Assembly: GCA_002409725.1 (NCBI GenBank)
Contig: DHOI01000053.1
Location: 12,259 to 20,766, forward strand
From: Christensenella sp. UBA5394
Lineage (GTDB): Bacteria > Bacillota > Clostridia > Christensenellales > CAG-138
Direction of reading: 5' to 3'
DNA: 8,508 nt
The translations under genes were made by a program, and so were the position numbers. Shown in pieces: positions 1-6,421 of the stretch. How positions within the stretch are numbered: position 1 is the stretch's first letter; every line of letters begins with the position of its first letter. The notes beneath the pieces were generated by a model. That model was not told the DNA's origin and made no database searches. It was given only the letters and a program-made list of their open reading frames with translations.

Positions 1-53
1 AGGATATCGATGCGCAGGTGTATAGGGATGGCGAATATACGCCCCTAATCTGA
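1..53 (+). CDS. C-terminal tail of an upstream gene (partial, unidentified)
   Basis: Read from base 3, the frame gives a plausible hydrophilic C-terminus, DIDAQVYRDGEYTPLI, ending at TGA 51-53. The other two plus frames give less protein-like peptides (one stops at TAG 26-28, the other at TAA 46-48). The codons resemble those of the genes downstream. Only 16 residues are visible, so neither family nor function can be assigned. It lies on the same strand as the rest, 143 bases before the next start, so it could be the preceding gene of the same cluster or the end of another transcription unit. Confidence 0.4.
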   Translation, partial: DIDAQVYRDGEYTPLI

Positions 54-113
54 CCTGCCGTTTTTGATTGGCGTGGACGCAACCGACCACAGCGGCCACC
101 CACGGATCATTTT

Positions 114-161
114 AAAGGGCAAGAGCGCCGCGTGGGCGCCCGCGCCGGCGCTTAGCCCTTT
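114..161 (+). terminator. GC-rich two-part stem-loop in the leader, possible terminator or attenuator
   Basis: AAAGGGC (114-120) pairs with GCCCTTT (155-161), and inside it AGCGCCG (124-130) pairs with CGGCGCT (146-152) across a small internal loop. The terminal loop is 15 bases and contains the self-complementary GGGCGCCC. The distal arm ends in TTTT, but only one T lies outside the stem, so the U-tract is weak for a classical intrinsic terminator. It may end the upstream gene or act as a leader hairpin before the 197-871 gene. I see no convincing -35/-10 pair in 54-196. Confidence 0.4.
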
Positions 162-180
162 TAGCAAAGAAAAAGCAAAC

Positions 181-188
181 AGAGGAGG
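181..188 (+). promoter_or_regulatory. Strong Shine-Dalgarno site for the first full gene
   Basis: AGAGGAGG lies 8 bases before ATG 197. This near-perfect match to the 16S rRNA 3' end supports ATG 197 as the start of the GNAT-like gene. The stretch before it (163-180) is A-rich, which favours an open ribosome-binding region downstream of the leader hairpin. Confidence 0.75.
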
Positions 189-196
189 ATACCGGG

Positions 197-871
197 ATGC
201 TAAAGGACTACGACGTCATTATCGATGAAATGGAAGGCAAATTAAGGCCGCCCACCGTGGGGATGGTACCCTATGAGCCCAAGGTGATACCGCTGACCAC
301 CGGCGAAGATATGCTGGTGCGCGAGGCTTCGCGCGAGGAACTGGTGATGATCATGGACGCTATCGTGCCCCTGTTCAACCACCCGAAGGATTACTACGAT
401 ATCGTGGCCGCTCGTATCTACACCGAAATCCTTGGCATGCTGCGCTATCGCGTGCAGGATGAGTACTTCTTCGTAGGCGCTGTGGATGGAGAAATCGCCG
501 GTATCGTCAACGGCCGCTTGGTCAACGAGAAGGTCGGCATGTCCTACCACACGATGACGCTCAAACGCGGCGTGCGCGTAGGCGCGCAGCTGTTTGCCGC
601 CAAGATGGAATACCATTTCGATTTCATGAACCAGGACGAGGTCTTTATCGTGGCCGAATCCCCCAACGGCTTCAAGCGCTGGATGATCGAGTACGAGCTG
701 GAGCCCAGGTTCGAGTGCCCCCACGAGCTGGGCGGCGTGCCTACCTTCGTGCTTACGCGCGCGCTGTGGGAGAAGCATAAGGCGAATAAGAATGTTGGCA
801 TCCGGCCGGCGTTTGAGGACGTAATCGAGGCGAACAAGGTCCTGCATATGCCTGCTAAGATCAACGTGTAA
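197..871 (+). CDS. GNAT-like acyltransferase, family not recognised
   Basis: This 224-residue soluble protein has a central part (about residues 40-170) that reads as a GNAT fold. There is a strand pair FFVGAVDGEIAGIVNGRL (91-108). A segment LKRGVRVGAQLF (122-133) resembles the pyrophosphate-binding motif A that holds acetyl-CoA. A late strand, EVFIVAESPNG (148-158), is followed by a helix in the position of the usual Asn-containing motif B. GNAT enzymes move an acyl group from acyl-CoA to an amine; the acceptor here cannot be predicted. A 39-residue N-terminal segment and a charged C-terminal tail (190-224) flank the core. The start is fixed by AGAGGAGG at 181-188. The thiolase follows after 23 bases, so the two are almost certainly co-transcribed. 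The motif A match is imperfect, so a non-catalytic GNAT fold is possible. Confidence 0.8.
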   Translation: MLKDYDVIIDEMEGKLRPPTVGMVPYEPKVIPLTTGEDMLVREASREELVMIMDAIVPLFNHPKDYYDIVAARIYTEILGMLRYRVQDEYFFVGAVDGEIAGIVNGRLVNEKVGMSYHTMTLKRGVRVGAQLFAAKMEYHFDFMNQDEVFIVAESPNGFKRWMIEYELEPRFECPHELGGVPTFVLTRALWEKHKANKNVGIRPAFEDVIEANKVLHMPAKINV

Positions 872-894
872 ATAAACAAGGAGGGCAAATCGAA

Positions 895-2091
895 ATGCGA
901 GAGGTGGGAATCGTTGGCATAGGCCACACAAAATTCGGCAAATCAGCCGTGCCGTATCTGGACATGTGCTGCAATGCGGCTTTGGAGGCAATGGACGACG
1001 CCGGCGCGAAGACGGGCCGGAAAAACGTGATCGACCAGGTGTTTGTTGGCACGATGGGCGCGGGCATGGTGAACCGTCTTAGCGGCGCGGCCTCCGCGGT
1101 CGTCGATACGCTCAACCTCCGTCCGGCCATGGCGGAAACCGTGGAGAACGGCCCGGCTTCCGGTGCATCCGCACTCAAGCTCGCTTATGCGGCTATCGCC
1201 TCCGGCATGTGTGACTGCGTGCTGGTCATCGGCGGCGAGGCCATGCGCGAAGTCACCGGCTGGGAAGGCACGGACTTCGTGGCGACCATGCTGCACCCTA
1301 CAGGCGAATATCCTTACGGCTTGACCCTGCCCGCCTTCGCGGGCATGTTCACCCGGCTGTGCATGGATAAATACGGCGTGACCAGCCGAGATTTGTCCAT
1401 CGTATCTGTCAAAAACCATGATAATGCCTGCCTGAACCCCAACGCGCATATCCACTCCCGGGTGAAGCTGGAGCGCATTACGGACGAGCGCTATATCGCG
1501 GCCACCAACCCGCTGGTCGCCGATCCGCTGCGCCAATATGATATGTGCCCCGTTTCCGACGGCGCGGCCGCCCTATTGCTGGTAGCCAAGGATAAGCAGG
1601 AGGAGCTGGGCTTCGGCCATAAGCCCTTCATCAAGGTGGCGGGCATTGCTTCCGCTACCGATACCCACTATGTAGCAGATCGCGAAGAGCCTAGCGACCT
1701 GTTGGCCGTGCGGCTTTCCGCGCAGAAGGCTTACAAGATGGCGGGCGTGGGGCCGGAGGATATCGACGTGGCCGAGCTGCACGATGCCTTCCAGATCTTG
1801 GAAATCGCAGAATCCGAGGAGACGGGCCTGTTCCCGCGGGGCTCCGGCCATTTGGCCGCTCGCGAGCGCAAAACGGAGATCCACGGCGAAATGCCGATCA
1901 ATACCTCGGGCGGCCTCAAGGCCAAGGGGCATCCATTGGGGGGAACCGGCGTTTCGCAGATCGTGGAGCTGGTGAAGCAGCTGCGCGGCGAGGCGGGCGA
2001 TCGCCAGGTTAAGGATGCCAAAACGGCGCTCGCCGTGAACTTCGGCGGTTTCGGCAACAACGTGGTTTCCACGGTACTGAAGGCAGAGTAA
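895..2091 (+). CDS. Thiolase-fold protein (SCPx/lipid-transfer type) lacking the nucleophilic Cys
   Basis: The 398-residue product has the full thiolase layout. The N-terminal half carries NGPASGASAL (85-94) and MCDCVLVIGGEAM (105-117). The C-terminal half has ELHDAF with His296, SGGLKAKGHPLGGTG with His346, and NFGGFGNN (382-389). HDAF and the overall length place it with SCPx-like and archaeal-type thiolases that pair with DUF35 proteins. The usual context of the acyl-accepting cysteine is NGCASG; here that codon is CCG, Pro87 (bases 1153-1155). The C-terminal loop also has Phe where degradative thiolases have their second catalytic Cys. Ordinary Claisen or thiolytic chemistry through a cysteine thioester is therefore unlikely; Cys-less relatives such as the steroid side-chain enzyme Ltp2 are aldolases. 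The start has AAGGAGGG at 878-885. The DUF35 gene follows after 12 bases and probably encodes its partner subunit. Confidence 0.92.
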   Translation: MREVGIVGIGHTKFGKSAVPYLDMCCNAALEAMDDAGAKTGRKNVIDQVFVGTMGAGMVNRLSGAASAVVDTLNLRPAMAETVENGPASGASALKLAYAAIASGMCDCVLVIGGEAMREVTGWEGTDFVATMLHPTGEYPYGLTLPAFAGMFTRLCMDKYGVTSRDLSIVSVKNHDNACLNPNAHIHSRVKLERITDERYIAATNPLVADPLRQYDMCPVSDGAAALLLVAKDKQEELGFGHKPFIKVAGIASATDTHYVADREEPSDLLAVRLSAQKAYKMAGVGPEDIDVAELHDAFQILEIAESEETGLFPRGSGHLAARERKTEIHGEMPINTSGGLKAKGHPLGGTGVSQIVELVKQLRGEAGDRQVKDAKTALAVNFGGFGNNVVSTVLKAE

Positions 2092-2103
2092 GGGGGTAAT
2101 AAA

Positions 2104-2469
2104 ATGGAACAGATGTATGCATACAAATGCACAAAATGCGGCAAGCTGCACCATCCCCGTTATATCGTTTGCCAGAACCCGGATTGCGACGGCCGCGAAT
2201 TTGAACAGATTCCTCTGGAGGGCAAGTGCAAGCTGCTGACTTGGACGCGCGTGTATAACCTTCCCGAGGGCTACATGATGCCTTGGCTCAACTTTGGCAT
2301 TGTGGAATTCGAAAACGGCGTGCGCGCGACCGGCCAGATCGGCTTTGACGATGGGATCAAGAGCGGCATGGAGCTGGTTTCCTCCGTAGGGGTGATCCGT
2401 ACGAAGGTCATCAAATACAAGGAGACCGTGGAAGAGCCTGTATACGGGTTCGTTTTCCAAAAGGCTTAA
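2104..2469 (+). CDS. DUF35 zinc-ribbon/OB-fold protein, likely thiolase partner
   Basis: This 121-residue protein has an N-terminal rubredoxin-like zinc ribbon: Cys9 and Cys12 (CTKC), then Cys23 and Cys28 (CQNPDC). An OB-fold-like domain follows (about 35-121) with the typical start GKCKLLTWTRVY and the strand FGIVEFENGVRATGQI. This is the DUF35 (ChsH2/PhlB-type) architecture at normal length. Members bind acyl-CoA or bridge partner enzymes and form complexes with thiolase-fold proteins, as in archaeal thiolase/HMG-CoA synthase, PhlACB and ChsH2-Ltp2. All four metal-binding cysteines are intact. The gene starts 12 bases after the thiolase stop, with a GGGGG-type ribosome site at about 2091-2098. 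The tight pairing supports a complex between the two; which substrate they hold is unknown. Confidence 0.9.
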   Translation: MEQMYAYKCTKCGKLHHPRYIVCQNPDCDGREFEQIPLEGKCKLLTWTRVYNLPEGYMMPWLNFGIVEFENGVRATGQIGFDDGIKSGMELVSSVGVIRTKVIKYKETVEEPVYGFVFQKA

Positions 2470-2488
2470 GAGGCCGGCGGCATAGCAG

Positions 2489-3379
2489 ATGCTTCGGGCA
2501 GAGCGGCTGTGCGCCGCGTGGGCAAGCGCGCTTTCAACAGGCGCTATGGAGGGATCGATCCACTCGGTATTTGACCGGGCGGTGAACATCAATACTGCGG
2601 GGGGTATGGTTTCCATGCTCCCCGCAGAAAGAGGCCTGTATCCTTGGTCCTGCACGGTGCAAACGAGCGCGCCGCTTTCGGCGCTGGGGTTAAAGCCGGG
2701 CATGCGGGCGGCGATCAGCCGCGCCGGGATGCGGGTGGACGAGGCGGGGCTCGCTGTGGATCTTTCCGCCGCGCGGCCTGTGAACCTCGATATCTGGCAA
2801 CTCGACCTTACAGTCCCCCCCGCGGCTGAGTGTTTAGCTGCGCTCGAAGCTCTTCTTTTTGCGGAAGGCAGCGCCGAGGGGATGCGCCCCCTGGCAGTGG
2901 GCGGGGCCGATAACCCTTTCAGCGCGATGATCCGGCCGAGACTTTGCGCGCTGCACACCGCGTTCCTTTCAGGGGAGCCGCAGAAGGCAGGGGAGGCAGC
3001 CGCAGCGATCGCGGGCTGCGGGCCGGGGCTTACGCCCTCGTCGGATGATATGCTTTTGGGCTATGTATGCGCCTTTTATGCGCTGGCCTGTCAAGCCGGG
3101 CAAGGGCGCGAGGCCGCGCTGGCCATAGGCCGGGCCGCCTGTAAGGCGGCGGCCGCGAAAACGAATGCGATCAGCGGCGCTTTCCTGCTGCAATGCGGGG
3201 AAGGGCTGGCATCCCAGAACATTCTGGATCTTTTCTACGCTCTTTTTTCAGGCTCGCCCGGGGAGCTGGCAGAGGCGCCCGCGCGGCGCATCCTTTCCAT
3301 AGGCGCCGCGTCCGGCGCAGATATTCTTACAGGTGTTGTTCTTTCATTGCAAACTTTGCAAACGCATGGAACGAGGTGA
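2489..3379 (+). CDS. allH: DUF2877 protein, AllH-like subunit of an oxamate-type carbamoyltransferase
   Basis: The 296-residue protein shows the two hallmarks of DUF2877: GCGPGLTPSSDD (176-187), followed by a hydrophobic helix, and IGAASGADILTG (271-282) near the C-terminus. In E. coli the DUF2877 protein (YlbF, AllH) works with FdrA (AllF) and YlbE (AllG) to cleave oxalurate with phosphate to oxamate and carbamoyl phosphate. The same trio is encoded here consecutively, though in the order H-F-G rather than F-G-H. The N-terminal half is Ala/Gly-rich and less conserved. ATG 2489 lies 19 bases after the DUF35 stop and has only a weak, distant ribosome site (AGAGG at 2469-2473); ATG 2546 (residue 20) is a possible alternative start. 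The gene ends 5 bases before the preferred FdrA start. The family call is firm; the substrate is inferred. Confidence 0.85.
   Translation: MLRAERLCAAWASALSTGAMEGSIHSVFDRAVNINTAGGMVSMLPAERGLYPWSCTVQTSAPLSALGLKPGMRAAISRAGMRVDEAGLAVDLSAARPVNLDIWQLDLTVPPAAECLAALEALLFAEGSAEGMRPLAVGGADNPFSAMIRPRLCALHTAFLSGEPQKAGEAAAAIAGCGPGLTPSSDDMLLGYVCAFYALACQAGQGREAALAIGRAACKAAAAKTNAISGAFLLQCGEGLASQNILDLFYALFSGSPGELAEAPARRILSIGAASGADILTGVVLSLQTLQTHGTR
3373..3379 (+). promoter_or_regulatory. Ribosome site for fdrA, deciding a TTG start
   Basis: GAGGTGA overlaps the stop codon (TGA 3377-3379) of the preceding gene and sits 5 bases before TTG 3385. No ATG lies near the conserved FdrA N-terminus, and the ATG upstream in this frame (3193) would add 64 residues that only reflect the overlapping DUF2877 gene. 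GTG 3376, overlapping that stop by four bases, is a second candidate but lacks an obvious ribosome site. Either choice couples translation of the two subunits. Confidence 0.6.
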
Positions 3380-3384
3380 ACAGA

Positions 3385-4959
3385 TTGGTAAAGCTGGAAG
3401 TTCGCAAGAACGCGTATTATGATTCCGTAACCTTGATGATCATTTCCAAGGACCTGAAAAAGCTGGATGGCGTTTCGCAGGCGTTGGTGGGCATGGGCAC
3501 GGATCTGAACCGGGAACTGGCCCATGGCAGCGGCCTGGACGCGCCCGGCTTCGAAGCCGTGACTGCCAACGATTTCTTTGTGGCCGTCGAATGCGACGAT
3601 GAGGCGGCCTTCAAAGCCTGCGTGGACAAGGTGGATGAATTGCTTAACAAGAAATCCGAGTCCAAGCAGGCTTCCTATTCTCCCCCCACGCTGGATGGGG
3701 CGCTCAAAATCGACCCCGACCTGAACATGGCGGTGATTTCCGTACCCGGCAAGCATGCGGCGGACGTCGCCCAGAGCTGCCTCGACCGGGACATCAACGT
3801 GATGCTCTTTTCGGACAATGTTACCATCGAAGAGGAAAAGGCGCTCAAGGAATATGCATCTGCCCATGAGCTTTTGGTGATGGGGCCGGATTGCGGCACA
3901 GCCATCATCAACCAGGTGCCCCTGGCCTTCGCCAATGTGGTGCGGGGCGGCAACATCGGCATCGTGGCCGCCAGCGGCACGGGCGCGCAGGAGGTATCCT
4001 CCCTGATCGACCAGTACGGCGGCGGCATTTCCCAGCTCTTCGGCACGGGCGGCCGGGATCTCAAAAAAGAGATCGGCGGCCTGATGATGAAGCTTTGCCT
4101 GGACGCGCTGATCAACGACCCGGCCACCAAGGTGCTGGTGCTGGTCTCCAAGCCTCCGGCCAAGGAGATTGCCGAGGAGATCCTCAGCATCGCCAAGGGT
4201 GCGGGCAAACCGGTGGTGGTTTCCTTTATCGGCGGCCACCCGGAGCAGGTACGCGCCTATGGCTTAACGCCGGCCCTCACGCTGGAGGATGCGGCGCAAA
4301 AGGCCGTAGCCCTTTCCCAGGGCAGGCAGCCGGCCGATTTCCTGGGCTTTAGCATGGGCGAGGAGAAGGCTGATGCGCTGGCTAAGGAGATCGCAGGCAA
4401 ATTCGCGTACGGCCAGCAATACATCCGAGGCTTTTACACCGGCGGCACCCTGTGCGACGAGGCCATGAAGCTGATGCTGGAGAAGCTGGGTCATATTTAC
4501 AGCAACATTCCCCTTCGGGCCGAGGATAAGCTCGAGAACCCCCGAAACGGCGATAGCTACAAGCATACCTTCCTTGATTTCGGCGACGACGAATTCACGG
4601 TGGGCCGCCCCCACCCCATGATCGATCCGTCGCTTCGGGCGGAGCGCGTGGTGCGCGACGGGCGCGATCCCGAATGCGCCGTCATCATGACCGATTGCGT
4701 CATCGGCTACGGCAGCCATCCCGACCCGGCGGAGGATCTGGCCGAGGCCATCCGCTCAGCGCGGGCCGAGGCGGAGGCAGCTGGGCGCTACCTGTGCTGC
4801 ATCGCCGCCGTTTGCGGTACGGAAGGGGATCCCCAGAGCCTGAGCAGAACCCGCCAGAAGCTTGAAGGCGCGGGCGCTGTGGTGCTGCCTTCCAATGCGC
4901 AGGCCACCCGTTTCGCGCTGCGCATTCTGGCGCATCTCAACGGGGAGGGAACAAAATGA
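3385..4959 (+). CDS. fdrA: FdrA/AllF-like subunit of an oxamate-type carbamoyltransferase (TTG start)
   Basis: The product is about 524 residues from TTG 3385; E. coli FdrA has about 555. The N-terminus VRKNAYYDSVTLMIISKDL matches the start of E. coli FdrA as I remember it (QDSVSLMIISRKL). Further matches are VMLFSDNVT, LLVMGPDCGT (about 163-172) and the nucleotide/CoA-binding-like loop GNIGIVAASGTGAQE (189-203), followed by GTGGRDL and LVSKPPA. The C-terminal half has GRPHPMIDP (407-415) and VCGTEGDPQ (476-484). The fold is that of succinyl-CoA synthetase, but the Gly-His-Ala-Gly-Ala phosphohistidine loop of that enzyme is not visible. This fits carbamoyl-phosphate formation rather than acyl-CoA ligation. 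The gene overlaps the next one by four bases (ATGA 4956-4959). Databases often label this family 'acyl-CoA synthetase', which would mislead here. Confidence 0.9.
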   Translation: MVKLEVRKNAYYDSVTLMIISKDLKKLDGVSQALVGMGTDLNRELAHGSGLDAPGFEAVTANDFFVAVECDDEAAFKACVDKVDELLNKKSESKQASYSPPTLDGALKIDPDLNMAVISVPGKHAADVAQSCLDRDINVMLFSDNVTIEEEKALKEYASAHELLVMGPDCGTAIINQVPLAFANVVRGGNIGIVAASGTGAQEVSSLIDQYGGGISQLFGTGGRDLKKEIGGLMMKLCLDALINDPATKVLVLVSKPPAKEIAEEILSIAKGAGKPVVVSFIGGHPEQVRAYGLTPALTLEDAAQKAVALSQGRQPADFLGFSMGEEKADALAKEIAGKFAYGQQYIRGFYTGGTLCDEAMKLMLEKLGHIYSNIPLRAEDKLENPRNGDSYKHTFLDFGDDEFTVGRPHPMIDPSLRAERVVRDGRDPECAVIMTDCVIGYGSHPDPAEDLAEAIRSARAEAEAAGRYLCCIAAVCGTEGDPQSLSRTRQKLEGAGAVVLPSNAQATRFALRILAHLNGEGTK

Positions 4960-6383
4960 GCAAGCTGAACGACCTATTTACAAAAGAGCTGCATGTGGTC
5001 AACCTGGGCATCGAATCCTTTGCAGAGGATCTGGCCTCCCAGGGTAAGAAGATCGTGCATGTGAGCTGGAAGCCCGTCGCCGGCGGCGATAAGGTGGCCG
5101 CCGGCAACCTGCGCAAGCTCCAGACCCCTGCCATGCAGGAAAAGATCAAAGCGGCTAACGCGGAGGCCCTGCGCCGCATCCTCGACGCGCAGCCCGTGCT
5201 CGTGGGAATGGGCATTGCCCGCGATGTGATCCCCGGCATGACCGAGGATACCATCCTGCATGCCGGCCCTCCCGTCACGTGGGAGCGCATGTGCGGCCCG
5301 CAGCGGGGCGCGGTGATGGGCGGCCTCATCTACGAAGGCCGGGCCAAAAAGCTTGAGGAGGCCGAAAAGCTGGCTGCCTCGGGTAAGATTCGTTTTGCCC
5401 CCTGCCACATGCACAGCGCGGTTGGCCCTATGGCGGGCGTGGTGACGCCCTCCATGCCTGTGTGGATCATCGAAAATAAAGCCTTTGGCAACCGTGCCTA
5501 CTGTACCATGAACGAGGGCCTGGGCAAGGTGCTGCGATTTGGCGCGTGTGACCAGGAGGTTTTCGACAGGCTGCACTGGATGTCGGCCCATCTCTACCCG
5601 ATTTTGAAGGCTGCTCTCGAGCAAAAGGGCGAGATCGACCTCAGACTGCTGGTGGCCCAATGTTTGCAGATGGGCGACGAGGCACATAACCGTAACAAGG
5701 CGGCCACTTCCCTGCTGATCCGCGAATTGGTGGGGCCGATCATGAGCCTGGATGCGCCCAACCGCGAAAAGGCGGACGCCATCGCCTTCATCAACAGCAA
5801 CGATCACACCTTCCTCAACCTCTCCATGCCGGCCATGAAGGCGACGATGGATCCCATCTTCGGCATCCCTTACAGCACCATCGTGGCCACCATGTGCCGC
5901 AACGGCACGGATTTCGGCATCCGCATCGCCGGCCTCGGACCGGATCAATGGTTTACGGCGCAGGCGGAAATGGTGCAGGGCCTCTACTTCGCGGGCTTCA
6001 CCGAGGAAGATGCGGCACGCGATCTGGGCGATTCCTGCATCACGGAAACGGCGGGCATAGGCGGCTTCTGCATGGCGGCGGCCCCGGCCATCGTGCAGTT
6101 CGTGGGCGGCCAGGTAGCGGACGCGGTAAATTATTCCCTTCAGATGTACGAGATCACGGAGGGCGAGAACCGCATCTACAAGATTCCGGCTCTGGATTTC
6201 CGCGGCAGCGCCACGGGCATCGACCTGCTGAAGGTGATGCAGACCGGCATCCGGCCCATCATCAACACGGGCATCGCGCACAAGGACTACGGCGTGGGCC
6301 AGGTGGGCGCGGGTCTGGTGCATCCCCCGGAGGATTGCTTCAAGCAGGCGCTGGCTGCCTGTGCCAAAGCTTGGACGGAGTGA
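4956..6383 (+). CDS. allG: DUF1116 protein, AllG/YlbE-like subunit of an oxamate-type carbamoyltransferase
   Basis: The 475-residue protein matches E. coli YlbE/AllG closely over most of its length. Conserved stretches include LHAGPPVTWERMCGP (101-115), APCHMHSAVGPMAG (148-161), NRAYCTMNEGLGKVLRFGA (179-197), GDSCITET (358-365) and NTGIAHK (437-443). With FdrA and AllH it is known to carry out phosphorolysis of oxalurate to carbamoyl phosphate and oxamate. About 50 extra N-terminal residues relative to the E. coli protein, including NLGIESFAEDL and HVSWKPVAGG, form a small extra region that I recall in longer DUF1116 members. ATG 4956 overlaps the fdrA stop by four bases and is served by GGGGAGGGA at 4942-4950, which indicates translational coupling and equal dosage of the two subunits. 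No catalytic residue change is evident, but the active site of this family is not known to me in detail. Confidence 0.92.
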   Translation: MSKLNDLFTKELHVVNLGIESFAEDLASQGKKIVHVSWKPVAGGDKVAAGNLRKLQTPAMQEKIKAANAEALRRILDAQPVLVGMGIARDVIPGMTEDTILHAGPPVTWERMCGPQRGAVMGGLIYEGRAKKLEEAEKLAASGKIRFAPCHMHSAVGPMAGVVTPSMPVWIIENKAFGNRAYCTMNEGLGKVLRFGACDQEVFDRLHWMSAHLYPILKAALEQKGEIDLRLLVAQCLQMGDEAHNRNKAATSLLIRELVGPIMSLDAPNREKADAIAFINSNDHTFLNLSMPAMKATMDPIFGIPYSTIVATMCRNGTDFGIRIAGLGPDQWFTAQAEMVQGLYFAGFTEEDAARDLGDSCITETAGIGGFCMAAAPAIVQFVGGQVADAVNYSLQMYEITEGENRIYKIPALDFRGSATGIDLLKVMQTGIRPIINTGIAHKDYGVGQVGAGLVHPPEDCFKQALAACAKAWTE

Positions 6384-6407
6384 CCGACCTAAAATCATCA
6401 TCAATCA

Positions 6408-6413
6408 AGGAGG
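6408..6413 (+). promoter_or_regulatory. Ribosome site deciding between two overlapping ATGs
   Basis: AGGAGG lies 4 bases before ATG 6418 and 8 bases before ATG 6422. The first ATG opens only a 11-residue frame that stops at TGA 6451-6453. The second has the better spacing and opens the cyclase-family gene, so it is the real start. The AT-rich stretch 6388-6407 just upstream gives an unstructured entry region. Confidence 0.7.
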
Positions 6414-6421
6414 AAATATGT

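Noticed and set aside
54..196. Search for a sigma-70 promoter before the operon
   Set aside because: TTGATT near 65 and the AT-rich stretch near 109-116 do not form a pair with acceptable spacing and sequence, so no promoter is claimed.
1573..2958. Open frame of 461 codons on the minus strand across the thiolase, DUF35 and DUF2877 genes
   Set aside because: It spans three well-supported plus-strand genes and their gaps, with no domain and low-complexity content. It is not a gene.
4974..6404. Open frame of 476 codons on the minus strand opposite the DUF1116 gene
   Set aside because: It is antisense to a gene with clear family motifs and reads as His/Arg/Ala-rich sequence without a recognisable domain. 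It is a shadow of GC-rich codon usage.
5894..6421. Upstream extension of the cyclase frame to an ATG at 5894
   Set aside because: The added 176 residues overlap the DUF1116 gene in another frame and are Gly/His/Arg-rich. The AGGAGG at 6408 and family length support ATG 6422.
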